A stretch of 64,000 bases of DNA, taken from positions 1 to 64,000 of the forward strand of contig NZ_FXAT01000012.1 of assembly GCF_900177725.1 (NCBI RefSeq), written 5' to 3'. Below are positions 34,543 to 42,174 of this stretch, one piece after another; position 1 is the first letter of the stretch, and the number at the start of each line of letters is the position of its first letter. Made by a program: the position numbers and the translations under genes. The stretch comes from Paraburkholderia susongensis (GTDB lineage: Bacteria; Pseudomonadota; Gammaproteobacteria; Burkholderiales; Burkholderiaceae). The notes under the pieces are model-generated. The model saw nothing but the letters and a program-made list of their open reading frames with translations, was not told the DNA's origin and did not search any database.

Positions 34543-34821
34543 TCAGTTGACACCAACGCCAGGCGCGCTGCTGTTCGCCACGCGGCTCGCGGCGGCCGCT
34601 GCTGCCGCTTGCGCGGCCAGCGCCTGCTTGTGCTGCTCGACCTGATGCGCGAATACGGGACTGACGTCCGGGTACGACGCATCGGTGATGTAATCGAGGC
34701 CATTCTGCTGAGCCTCGATCAATTCCTGGTACACCTGAGCACGTGTCTTGCCCTGCGCAAATGCGCTCGACGAAGCAGCGAGAACGACAAAAGACAAAGC
34801 GGCAAACGAGAGCTTCTTCAT
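34543..34821 (-). CDS. DUF4148 family small exported protein
   Basis: The 92-residue protein has a clear signal peptide (MKKLSFAALSFVVLAASSSA, cleaved near AFAQG). The short mature domain has the DUF4148 core TRAQVYQELIEAQQNGL and PDVSPVF, with an Ala-rich tail. The family is frequent in Burkholderiaceae and periplasmic; its function is unknown. It has its own GGAATAAA...GTT promoter, divergent from that of the first anti-sigma gene, so it is probably induced with the peroxidase. CAGGAG precedes the ATG. Confidence 0.87.
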   Translation of the reverse strand: MKKLSFAALSFVVLAASSSAFAQGKTRAQVYQELIEAQQNGLDYITDASYPDVSPVFAHQVEQHKQALAAQAAAAAAASRVANSSAPGVGVN

Positions 34822-34862
34822 GATCGACTCCTGTGAGAGTTGTGCGGGTTCGCACGTAGCAG

Positions 34863-34888
34863 AACCACGGTTGCACGGCTTTTATTCC
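34863..34888 (-). promoter_or_regulatory. Candidate ECF promoter of the DUF4148 gene
   Basis: On the minus strand GGAATAAA (34888-34881) is followed by GTT at 34865-34863 after 18 bases counted from GGAAT. It lies 42 bases upstream of the start codon and 37 bases from the divergent copy at 34925. Confidence 0.65.
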
Positions 34889-34924
34889 TCTGTTCGCGGG
34901 GCGGAAAAAACATTGTCGGCGTGC

Positions 34925-34950
34925 GGAATAAATGGGGGCGTGCCACTGTT
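34925..34950 (+). promoter_or_regulatory. Candidate ECF promoter of the first anti-sigma gene
   Basis: GGAATAAA at 34925-34932 is followed by GTT at 34948-34950, 18 bases after GGAAT. The downstream context TGTTCACCGGTCGA also resembles TGTTTGCAGGTCGA at the sigma promoter (11 of 14 identical), beyond what the core motif needs. Confidence 0.65.
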
Positions 34951-34970
34951 CACCGGTCGATAGCCGCAAT

Positions 34971-34997
34971 CCGCGCCACCCGCGCCACCCGCGCCAC
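34971..34997. repeat. Three 9-bp tandem repeats in the anti-sigma leader
   Basis: CCGCGCCAC occurs three times in a row, ending 16 bases before the anti-sigma ATG at 35014. A change in copy number would alter the distance from promoter to start and could disturb translation initiation. Confidence 0.8.
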
Positions 34998-35013
34998 CTG
35001 TATCACCCGCACC

Positions 35014-35739
35014 ATGACCTCGACCGATCAACCGCCCCGCGCGCCGCTTTCCGAAGCCGACATTCAGGCCTATGCCGACGGCACGCTGACGCCCGAACGC
35101 GCCGCGTCCCTGCGCGACTATCTCGGCAAGCATCCGGCGGAAGCACGCCGCGTCGCGTTCTACGACAACCTCAACGCGCAAATCCAGGCCGCGTTTCAAA
35201 CCACCGATGAGCCCGCGCCGGGCCGCGCCGGCGGACGGCGCCGGACGCCCGGCCGTCTGCTGCCAACTGGCCGCGCGCGCAAAACGTTCGGGGCGCTGGC
35301 CGTGCTCGCGCTGATGCTGGTGGCGGCGGGCGGCTGGCTCGCGGCCGCCCAGGTATCCGCGCAGGCGCTCGCCAACGCCGCGGTGATGGCGCTGGCTGAG
35401 GCCACCGCGCAGCACTTTTCCGCCGCGTCGCCGACGCGCGCCGACCCGATCGCGCCGAACCTCGGCGCGATCGGGCTGCGCCTCGTCGAAGAGCGCGTGC
35501 GCTCGCTCGGCCCGTTGCAGCGCGCGAACGAATTCGTTTATCTGAACCGCGACGGGCAGCCGATCGTGCTGATGTCGGCCGCGGCGCCGTTCGCGCGTGA
35601 AGAACCGCAGTGGGCCGCGCGCCGCGTCGGAGAAATGCGGCTGTTGACGTGGGCCACGTGGCCCGAACGCTTCGTGGTCGCCGGCGATGCGCGCACCCAC
35701 GGCCTCATGCGCGCCGCCGACGTGATGACCGCGCGATGA
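35014..35739 (+). CDS. Anti-sigma factor-like membrane protein (first of two)
   Basis: The 241-residue protein has a cytosolic N-terminal region (about 1-85) with LSEADIQAYADGTLTPERAA, the zinc-free anti-sigma pattern seen also in the second protein. One membrane helix follows (about 93-115: LAVLALMLVAAGGWLAA), then a periplasmic domain. There is no HxxxCxxC zinc motif. I chose the ATG at 35014 from the start of similarity; no good ribosome binding site is seen and a tandem repeat takes its place. It is a parallel copy of the protein at 36540 and lies 285 bases before the sigma gene. It may bind the same sigma factor or a distant one. Confidence 0.78.
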   Translation: MTSTDQPPRAPLSEADIQAYADGTLTPERAASLRDYLGKHPAEARRVAFYDNLNAQIQAAFQTTDEPAPGRAGGRRRTPGRLLPTGRARKTFGALAVLALMLVAAGGWLAAAQVSAQALANAAVMALAEATAQHFSAASPTRADPIAPNLGAIGLRLVEERVRSLGPLQRANEFVYLNRDGQPIVLMSAAAPFAREEPQWAARRVGEMRLLTWATWPERFVVAGDARTHGLMRAADVMTAR

Positions 35740-35801
35740 CGTCGAACGCGATGGAGATTGGCAACGCTTCAGGATGTGCGCGCCAGCCGGCGGGGATAAG
35801 G

Positions 35802-35837
35802 CAAACCCGGCAAACCCGCCAAACCCGGCAAGGCCGG
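35802..35837. repeat. Four 9-bp tandem repeats between anti-sigma and sigma genes
   Basis: The units are CAAACCCGG, CAAACCCGC, CAAACCCGG and CAAGGCCGG. They lie 40 bases upstream of the candidate sigma promoter in the 285-base gap, which holds no other gene. Confidence 0.75.
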
Positions 35838-35877
35838 TGCAACGGATCGGCGAAGCAAAGTCAGATGAATTGCCAAC

Positions 35878-35902
35878 GGAATAAAATGCGCTTACAGGTG
35901 TT
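35878..35902 (+). promoter_or_regulatory. Candidate autoregulatory promoter of the ECF sigma gene
   Basis: GGAATAAAA at 35878-35886 is followed by GTT at 35900-35902, 17 bases after GGAAT. It lies 123 bases upstream of the sigma ATG. The motif is shared with three other units of the locus, as expected for a self-controlled ECF sigma factor. Confidence 0.6.
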
Positions 35903-36024
35903 TGCAGGTCGAATGCGTGCGGCAGCGGGAACGAAGCGACCGCCCCGGCTCGCACCGCTACCGATCTCAGTGAACAGAACATGCCGACCTATGCCGATGC
36001 GAAGCCCCACGACCGGGATGCAAC

Positions 36025-36543
36025 ATGGATGTCCGTGACGAGCTGATGGAGCACGCGCCGCGCCTGCGGCGCTATGCGCGGGCGCTCATCAACAATCGCG
36101 AGCTTGCCGACGACCTCGTGCAGGACACGCTCGAACGCGCGCTCGCGCGCACCGGCCTGTTCCAGCCGGGCACCGATCTGCGCGCGTGGCTCTTCACGAT
36201 CATGCACAACGTGTTCGCGAACCAGGCGCGCAAGGCGTCGGCGCGCGCGGTCCATGTCGCGGTCGACGACGAAAGCATCGCCGAGAGCGAGCTGTCCGTG
36301 CCGTCGGCGCAGATCCGCTCGCTCGAAATGCGCGACCTCGATTACGCGTTGCAGCGTCTGCCGGTCGAGCAACGCGAAGTGGTGCTGCTGGTCGGTCTCG
36401 AGGAAATGAGCTACGCCGATGTCGCGCTTGCGCTGAACATTCCGATCGGGACGGTCATGTCGCGCCTGTCGCGCGGACGCGAACGGCTTCGCGCGTTGAT
36501 GGCGGGCACCCAGCCCGGTGCGAAATTACAGGTGGTGCGATGA
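36025..36543 (+). CDS. ECF-family RNA polymerase sigma factor
   Basis: The 172-residue protein has region 2 (about 8-75: LADDLVQDTLERAL; DLRAWLFTIMHNVFANQAR) and region 4 (about 112-162: LPVEQREVVLLVGLEEMSYA followed by IPIGTVMSRLSRGRERL), and no region 1.1 or 3, as in ECF factors. It overlaps the following anti-sigma gene by four bases (ATGA), the usual arrangement of a sigma factor and its inhibitor. The repeated GGAAT-N17/18-GTT element around it is the best guess for its promoter. The neighbouring peroxidase, b561 and DUF4148 genes suggest a response to peroxide or envelope oxidation. Confidence 0.95.
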   Translation: MDVRDELMEHAPRLRRYARALINNRELADDLVQDTLERALARTGLFQPGTDLRAWLFTIMHNVFANQARKASARAVHVAVDDESIAESELSVPSAQIRSLEMRDLDYALQRLPVEQREVVLLVGLEEMSYADVALALNIPIGTVMSRLSRGRERLRALMAGTQPGAKLQVVR

Positions 36544-37370
36544 GCGAGCCGCAAATGCCGATCGGCGAAGAAGATCTGCACGCGTACGTGGACGGCACGC
36601 TGTCCGACGAACGCCGTGCCGAGGTGGAGCGCGCGCTCGAACAGAACGCGGAGCTGGCCACGCGCGTCAGCGATTATTTTTCCCTCAACAACCTGTTCCA
36701 TGAGCGCTACGACCGCGTGCTCAGCGAGCCGGTGCCGAAGCGTCTGCAGATGAACGCGCCGCGCCGCTCGCGCATGGCCGCGAACTGGCCGCGCTTCGCC
36801 GCGCAGTTCGCGGGCATGGCGGCGGCGCTCGTGCTGGGTGTCGGCATCGGGATGCACAAGAGCGGCGATCTGATTGCGCCGGTCGCGCTCGATCACGTGA
36901 ACACGCGTGCCGTCAGCGCGGACAGCGCCGAAGGCTTCGCGCGGCAGGCAGCGGTCGCGCACGTGGTCTACATGCCGTCAGTCGTGCGGCCGAGCGACAT
37001 GAGCGCCGATCACGAGCAGGATTTCGTGCAGTGGCTCGCCAACCGGCTCGGCACGAGCGTGCATCCGCCGATGCTGTCGAAGAGCGGCTTCAGCCTCTCG
37101 GGCGGCCGTCTGCTGCCGGGCGCCGATGGACCGACCGCGCAGTTCATGTATAGCGGACCGAACGGCGAGCGCGTTACGCTGTGCATTTCCCGTCGCCGCG
37201 AGAACGCGAACACGACGGCGTTCAAGCTGTACCAGGCGGGGCCCGTCAACGTGTTCTACTGGGTCGACGGCGATTTTGGCTATGCGGTGTCGGGCGGGAT
37301 AGACCGCAAGGAGCTGTTGCAGCTCGCGCACGATGTCTATGCGCAGTTGACCGGAGTTGCGCCGGGGTGA
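36540..37370 (+). CDS. Cognate anti-sigma factor (transmembrane)
   Basis: The 276-residue protein has an N-terminal cytosolic part (about 1-80) with IGEEDLHAYVDGTLSDERRA, a single membrane helix (about 88-106: FAGMAAALVLGVGIGM) and a periplasmic domain of about 165 residues. It carries no zinc-binding anti-sigma motif. Overlap with the sigma gene indicates that it is the cognate inhibitor. The periplasmic domain ends in a stretch (VNVFYWVDGDFGYAVSG) also seen in other anti-sigma proteins of this class. How the signal releases the sigma factor, by conformational change or proteolysis, is not visible. Confidence 0.88.
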   Translation: MSEPQMPIGEEDLHAYVDGTLSDERRAEVERALEQNAELATRVSDYFSLNNLFHERYDRVLSEPVPKRLQMNAPRRSRMAANWPRFAAQFAGMAAALVLGVGIGMHKSGDLIAPVALDHVNTRAVSADSAEGFARQAAVAHVVYMPSVVRPSDMSADHEQDFVQWLANRLGTSVHPPMLSKSGFSLSGGRLLPGADGPTAQFMYSGPNGERVTLCISRRRENANTTAFKLYQAGPVNVFYWVDGDFGYAVSGGIDRKELLQLAHDVYAQLTGVAPG

Positions 37371-37383
37371 TTGACGTGATCGA

Positions 37384-38358
37384 TTAACGCCCTGCTTCGC
37401 GGGTCTCCCACGTCGTCGCCAGGTCGCTCGCCGGGTCGCTCGCCGGGTCGCTCGCCGGGTCGCTCGCAACACCACGCAGTTCGCGCGGCGTGACGCCGAG
37501 CAGGCGCCCCATCCAGTGAGCCATGTGGCTCTGATGCGCAAAGCCCGTGTCCAGCGCGATCTGGCTCGCGCTGAGCCGCCCGTGCAGGAGCATCGTTCGC
37601 GCGCGCTCGACCCTGCGCTGCACCACGTACTGATGCACGGGCACGCCGAGCGTTTCGCGAAACAGCGCCTTGAAATGCGGCACGCTCAGTTGCGCTTGCG
37701 CGGCAAGCTCGGTCAGCGTCAGACGCTGGTCGAGATGCGCGTCGATGAACTCGATCACGCGCGCGGCCGTGCGCGGCGCGAGCGTGCGCCGCCGGTTGTC
37801 GGGCGCCGGCATGCCGCCGACCAGACGCACCACCATCGCCGTGCACAGACTTTCCGCGTAGAGCGGATCGGACGCGTCGTCCGCTTCGAGTTCCGCGCGC
37901 AGCGCCCACGCGAGGTGCTGAAAGCGCGCATCGCGCATCTGGAAGCGCGGGCGCAGTTGCGCATCGGCCGGTTTGAGCGACAGTTGCTCGACGGTCCGCC
38001 GCGCGAATTCGTCGGCGAACCAGACACTGAAAATCGTGCAGGCGGCATCATCGTTCCATTGCCCTTCGAGTCCGGCGGGAATCACATCGGCGTCGCCATG
38101 CGCCTGAATCCGCGTGTGAGGGTGCGCATCGCAAAGACAGCGCGCCGTGACCGGTGCACCGACATGCACACCCACCCGGTGATGCCTGAACGCCGGCATT
38201 CTGTGCAAACCGGCCGACACGTTCACCAGTTCCGCGCCGAAGCCCTGCCAGCCGAGCGTGCGGCTCGAGCGCACGGCGATGCGCGAGCCGCTGTGCGGCG
38301 CAAGCGCCGAGGCCGCCGGTGTGACGGCCGACGTGACGGCGGGGGTGACGTCGTTCAT
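37384..38358 (-). CDS. AraC-family transcriptional regulator
   Basis: The 324-residue protein has an N-terminal cupin-like effector domain and a C-terminal AraC double helix-turn-helix (about 215-315: LTLTELAAQAQLSVPHFKAL; SASQIALDTGFAHQSHMAHW). I chose the ATG at 38358 because AGGAGAG lies directly upstream. The last residues are a repeated Ala-Ser-Asp-Pro run encoded by a 12-bp tandem repeat. It is divergent from the NmrA-like gene 266 bases away, its probable target, and convergent with the anti-sigma gene. Confidence 0.9.
   Translation of the reverse strand: MNDVTPAVTSAVTPAASALAPHSGSRIAVRSSRTLGWQGFGAELVNVSAGLHRMPAFRHHRVGVHVGAPVTARCLCDAHPHTRIQAHGDADVIPAGLEGQWNDDAACTIFSVWFADEFARRTVEQLSLKPADAQLRPRFQMRDARFQHLAWALRAELEADDASDPLYAESLCTAMVVRLVGGMPAPDNRRRTLAPRTAARVIEFIDAHLDQRLTLTELAAQAQLSVPHFKALFRETLGVPVHQYVVQRRVERARTMLLHGRLSASQIALDTGFAHQSHMAHWMGRLLGVTPRELRGVASDPASDPASDPASDLATTWETREAGR
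37422..37467. repeat. 12-bp tandem repeat in the 3' end of the AraC gene
   Basis: Three full GGTCGCTCGCCG units and a partial fourth encode repeated Ala-Ser-Asp-Pro at the C-terminus of the AraC protein, after the DNA-binding domain. The unit length is a multiple of three, so copy-number changes keep the frame. Confidence 0.85.
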
Positions 38359-38623
38359 CGCTTCTCTCCTCGATGGCGGCAATATCCGTGCATTGTGCGG
38401 CGTTTTTCACCATTTCGCTGAAGCTACGGGATTCCGTACCGCCGATGCCGCCGCGGTCTCCAACGATGCCCTCGACGCAGCTTGCCCGACGGTCGCCGCG
38501 TCACTTCACGCCACATCACTTCAAAAAAATCATCCGGATCTGCGCAACGCCATCCATGCCTGCGCGCCTCGGCTGCGCCTCGTCCCTAACATGACGCCAT
38601 ACCGATCCCCAGAGGAGTGCAAC

Positions 38624-39529
38624 GTGTACGTCATTTTTGGAGCAGCGGGCAACGTGGGACGAGCGAGTGCGGCCGCGTTGCGGCGCGCGGGACGCGAGGT
38701 GCGCGCAGTGGTCCGCGACCCGGCGCAAGGCGAATCGCTCGCGGCAATCGGGTGCGAAATCGCGCTCGCCGATCTGAACGATGCGGATTCAGTCGCGCGC
38801 GCGATCAACGGCGCGCATGCGGTGCAGTTGCTGTGCCCGGTGCCGCGCGTGCACGACGATCCGGCGGCCGCGATGCGGCGCATGATCGATGCGAGCGTCA
38901 CCGCATTGCGTGCCGCCGCGCCGCCGCGAGTGCTGGCGCTCTCCGACTACGGCGCCGAACACGCTCACGGCACGGGCATCACGACGCTGTTCCACTACCT
39001 CGAAACGCAGTTGCGCACCGTCGATTCGTCGCTGACGTTCCTGCGCGCCGCCGAGCACATGCATAACTGGGCGCGCGTGCTGCCGGCCGCGCTCGAGCAC
39101 GGCGTGCTGCCGAGTCTGCATCATCCGCTCGACAAGCTGTTTCCGACCGTCGCCGCGCAGGACGTCGGCGAACTCGCCGCCGGATTGCTGCTCGACGCAG
39201 CGCCTTCGCGGGCGGCGCCGCATGTCGTCAGCATCGAGGGGGACAAGCGCGTGAGCCCACTCGAGGTGGCACGCACGCTCGAAGAACTGACGGGGCGGCC
39301 GGTTGCCGCCCGCGCCATCCCGCGCGATGAATGGCACGCCATGCTGGGCCGCGCCGGGCTCGGCGAACAGCATGCGCGATTGATCGTCGATCTGTACGAC
39401 GCGCACAACGCGGGCCGCATCGACGTCGAGGCGAACGTCGGCGAACGGCGCTTCGGCGCGACGACGTTAAGGCAGGTACTGGCAGCGCTGCTGCCGCACA
39501 TGGCCGGCGCGAAGACGGCGGCACGTTGA
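38624..39529 (+). CDS. NmrA-like NAD(P)-binding protein
   Basis: The 301-residue atypical SDR starts with VYVIFGAAGNVGRASAAALR, the extended Rossmann motif GxxGxxG, followed by VRAVVRDPAQ. NmrA-like proteins include redox sensors and quinone or isoflavone reductases; the lack of a clear YxxxK site leaves the activity open. The start is GTG at 38624 with AGAGGAG 6 bases upstream; the longer frame from 38258 has no family similarity. It is divergent from the AraC gene and probably activated by it. A small ORF follows 44 bases downstream. Confidence 0.87.
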   Translation: MYVIFGAAGNVGRASAAALRRAGREVRAVVRDPAQGESLAAIGCEIALADLNDADSVARAINGAHAVQLLCPVPRVHDDPAAAMRRMIDASVTALRAAAPPRVLALSDYGAEHAHGTGITTLFHYLETQLRTVDSSLTFLRAAEHMHNWARVLPAALEHGVLPSLHHPLDKLFPTVAAQDVGELAAGLLLDAAPSRAAPHVVSIEGDKRVSPLEVARTLEELTGRPVAARAIPRDEWHAMLGRAGLGEQHARLIVDLYDAHNAGRIDVEANVGERRFGATTLRQVLAALLPHMAGAKTAAR

Positions 39530-39573
39530 GCGGCGAGGACGACGCCCAGCAAACTCAAGACAGGAGAAACGAC

Positions 39574-39816
39574 ATGCAACCCTGCCCTTTGCTGCGCACA
39601 TTCAACGGGCGCGACGCGCGGCAACCTGCGGTTTGTCGAATGTCACAGCGTCAGCGAACTGCGCAGACACAACCCGCGCCGCAAACACCCGGGAGCCAAA
39701 GCGCCGGCCGCTGGCTGCTAGTGGTAGCGGCGCTCTCCAGACTGATCGGCTGGCGCGCCTTGGAAAACCTGCTCGACGCCATTCCGGACAGCAACGACGA
39801 TTTCGGCCTGTTCTGA
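39574..39816 (+). CDS. Small hypothetical protein, 80 residues
   Basis: The frame is preceded by CAGGAG with 8 bases to the ATG, a strong ribosome binding site. The product has a Gln/Arg/Pro-rich first half and an ordered second half (GRWLLVVAALSRLIGWRALE), then an acidic end IPDSNDDFGLF. It has no known domain. It lies 44 bases after the NmrA-like gene and may be co-transcribed. The hydrophobic stretch is short, so membrane insertion is uncertain. Confidence 0.55.
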   Translation: MQPCPLLRTFNGRDARQPAVCRMSQRQRTAQTQPAPQTPGSQSAGRWLLVVAALSRLIGWRALENLLDAIPDSNDDFGLF

Positions 39817-40057
39817 GCCGTGCGTGCTCGAAGCAACGGAACATGCTGAGCGCCGGTAAGCCGCATCGTGGCCGTACGCCATCCCGACGGCAATCACGTC
39901 TGCAACCACGTCTGCCATCCGGCGCAGGCTTCAGAAACAGGCACGATCTCAATCGCGCGCCTTAGTGGCATTCGAACGCTTCATCGCTTCGGCCGAATTG
40001 CCCACCCCAAAAAAACAGAACGGATGTCTTTCGTGGCGTGTCTCGCGTAATCCGTCA

Positions 40058-40988
40058 TCAGGTCGGCATGGCATCAATCACTCTATTGCCGCGCACCCAT
40101 TTGGGCGCGCGGCCGGTGACCCGCTTGAACGCGTGACTAAACGCGCTTTCGCTCGCATAGCCAAGCGATTCCGCCAGCCTCGCAATCGGCACGCCGCCCT
40201 GACTCAGCGCGCGCTCCGCGAGCCTCATGCGCCATTCAGTCAGATATCCAAGCGGACCGATTCCGGCCACTGCCTTGAAATGAAGGGCGAAGGTCGCGCG
40301 CGACATACCTGCGGCTTTGGCAAGGTCCGAGAGGCGCCAGTCCTTGCCCGGCTGTTCGTGCATCAAGGCGAGAACCGAAGCGAAACGCCGGTCGCCGGCG
40401 AGGCGCAGCCAGCCCGGGGCGATAGAACCGTTCTGCCGCAGATGGGCGCGCAGGACATGGATGAACATGAGCTGCACGAGTTGCGTTGATGCAGCATCGG
40501 CTCCCGGCAGACGATCGACACGCTCCTTGATCAATTGATCGAGAATCCATCGCAACGGTTTGGATTGCTCGGTACCGCCATCAACGCGGATCGTCGATGG
40601 CAATGCGTCGAAGAGGAGTGACTGGCCGCGCGGATCCAGCGTAACCGTGCCGCCGATCAACATGAAATCTTCGCCGTCCCCAATCCTGCAAACGTCGTTG
40701 CGCGCGAGAGAGAACCTCGCCGACGCCGGTGCTGGCGATGCTGAAGTCCGTAGCCAGTGTCATGGGAGCCGGCCGCAGGATCACCAGCACGTCACCGGCC
40801 TTGAGCTCGATGATCGTGCCATCGTTGTCCATTCTGACCCAGCAGCGTCCTTTGACGATGCCCCAGAACTTGATCCGGTCAGGCTTGGGATAGCCAATCG
40901 ACCAGGCGCCGCCGGCTATGAGCGTTCCGGTCAGATCCGATTGCACACCCAGTAGTCTGAGCATGTCTGAGAGGGGTTCGGAAGTCAT
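40058..40988 (-). pseudogene. AraC-family regulator gene disrupted by a frameshift
   Basis: The first part (from ATG 40988) is an AraC-type cupin domain (LTGTLIAGGAWSIGYPKPDR; ELKAGDVLVILRP) and runs into unrelated sequence after EVLSRA. Shifting by one base near 40700-40706 restores homology as NDVCRIGDGEDFMLIGG and continues through an intact AraC DNA-binding domain (MSRATFALHFKAVAGIGPLG; LAESLGYASESAFSHAFKRV). The site is a GCGCGCGAGAGAGA run, prone to slippage or base-calling error. If real, the regulator is inactive unless read through. It is divergent from the MDR gene at 41122. Confidence 0.8.
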
Positions 40989-41121
40989 GTGCAAGATTAT
41001 CGCGCATAGAATCCAGATTCTTGAGCATTCAACGTCTGATCCAGCGTCGCTATGCTAACACCTGATCGAGCTGTCGTATCAAGCCCGAAAGTCGTGTTGA
41101 ATTGTCTGATCGGAGTATTGA

Positions 41122-42105
41122 ATGCATGCGATGCGTTATCACGAATTTGGGAGTCCGGAATGTCTCCAGGACGATGTGGTCGAACGGCCGCGGCCCGCAC
41201 AGGACGAAGTACTCATAGAGTTGGCCGCGGCGGGCGTTAATCCGGCGGACTGGCAGCTTGGCGCCGGCTACGCCCGAGGCTTTCTCGAACTTCCCATGCC
41301 GTTCATTCCGGGGATGGATTTTGCCGGTGTGGTCCGTGAAGTGGGTTCGGGAGTGACAGGTTTCGCCATCGGCGATCGTGTCTTCGGGGCGGCCTTGATC
41401 GCCCGGTGCGGAACCTACGCGGAATATGTGGCGGTGCCTGCTGCCATTGTGGAGCACGCACCCGGGAATCTGCCGCTCTACATGGCTGCGGCGGTTCCTC
41501 TTGCCGCGCAGACAGCATGGGCGGCCACGATCGGTGCGACTCATGGGAACGTGCGCGCCGGCCAACGTGTTCTCATCCAGGGTGGCGCGGGCGGCACCGG
41601 AATGTTTGCGATCCAGTTCGCGAAACAGCGCGGCGCGCATGTCATCGCCACCGGTTCCGCAGGTAACCACGATTGGCTTCGCTCGCTCGGCGCGAACGAG
41701 GTCGTCGATTACAGCGCGGTACGTTTCGAAGACGTCGTTGATCCCGTCGATGCGGTGATCGATCTGGTAGGCGGCGACGTCACGGCGCGATCGATCCCGC
41801 TGATCCGCGCGGGCGGCGTATTGGCCTCTATCGTGCGGCCGCCGGATAGCGTGGCAGAGTGCGAAGCCGTGGCCAGACGCCACGACGTTCGTCTGTCCTT
41901 CGTCGACATGAGTGTCGACCGGGATCCGGCGGCGTTCAACGAGATCGCGCGGCAGCTCGGCAGCGGCGCGCTCAAGGTTGCGCTCAGCGAGACTTATCCG
42001 CTGCGGCAGGCATCGCAGGCTCTGGCGGCGAGTCGTACCGGGCACGTTCGGGGCAAGATCGTACTGACGATCGGCTCACTCAACCAGGCTGTCGGCACGA
42101 TATGA
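41122..42105 (+). CDS. Medium-chain NADP-dependent quinone/alkenal oxidoreductase
   Basis: The 327-residue MDR protein is of the zinc-free quinone reductase type: the N-terminal fold with AAGVNPADWQLGAGYARGF, GMDFAGVVREVGSGV, and the nucleotide site VLIQGGAGGTGMFAIQFAKQ. There is no catalytic zinc Cys/His set. CGGAG precedes the ATG. Such enzymes reduce quinones or unsaturated carbonyls. It is divergent from the frameshifted AraC gene, its presumed regulator, and is followed by an SDR gene on the same strand. Confidence 0.9.
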   Translation: MHAMRYHEFGSPECLQDDVVERPRPAQDEVLIELAAAGVNPADWQLGAGYARGFLELPMPFIPGMDFAGVVREVGSGVTGFAIGDRVFGAALIARCGTYAEYVAVPAAIVEHAPGNLPLYMAAAVPLAAQTAWAATIGATHGNVRAGQRVLIQGGAGGTGMFAIQFAKQRGAHVIATGSAGNHDWLRSLGANEVVDYSAVRFEDVVDPVDAVIDLVGGDVTARSIPLIRAGGVLASIVRPPDSVAECEAVARRHDVRLSFVDMSVDRDPAAFNEIARQLGSGALKVALSETYPLRQASQALAASRTGHVRGKIVLTIGSLNQAVGTI

Positions 42106-42174
42106 AAACGTGCCACGGATCGTAAGCAGTACGTGCTGTTTTTCGGCACGTATCCATAAGTGAAGGAAATGGCT

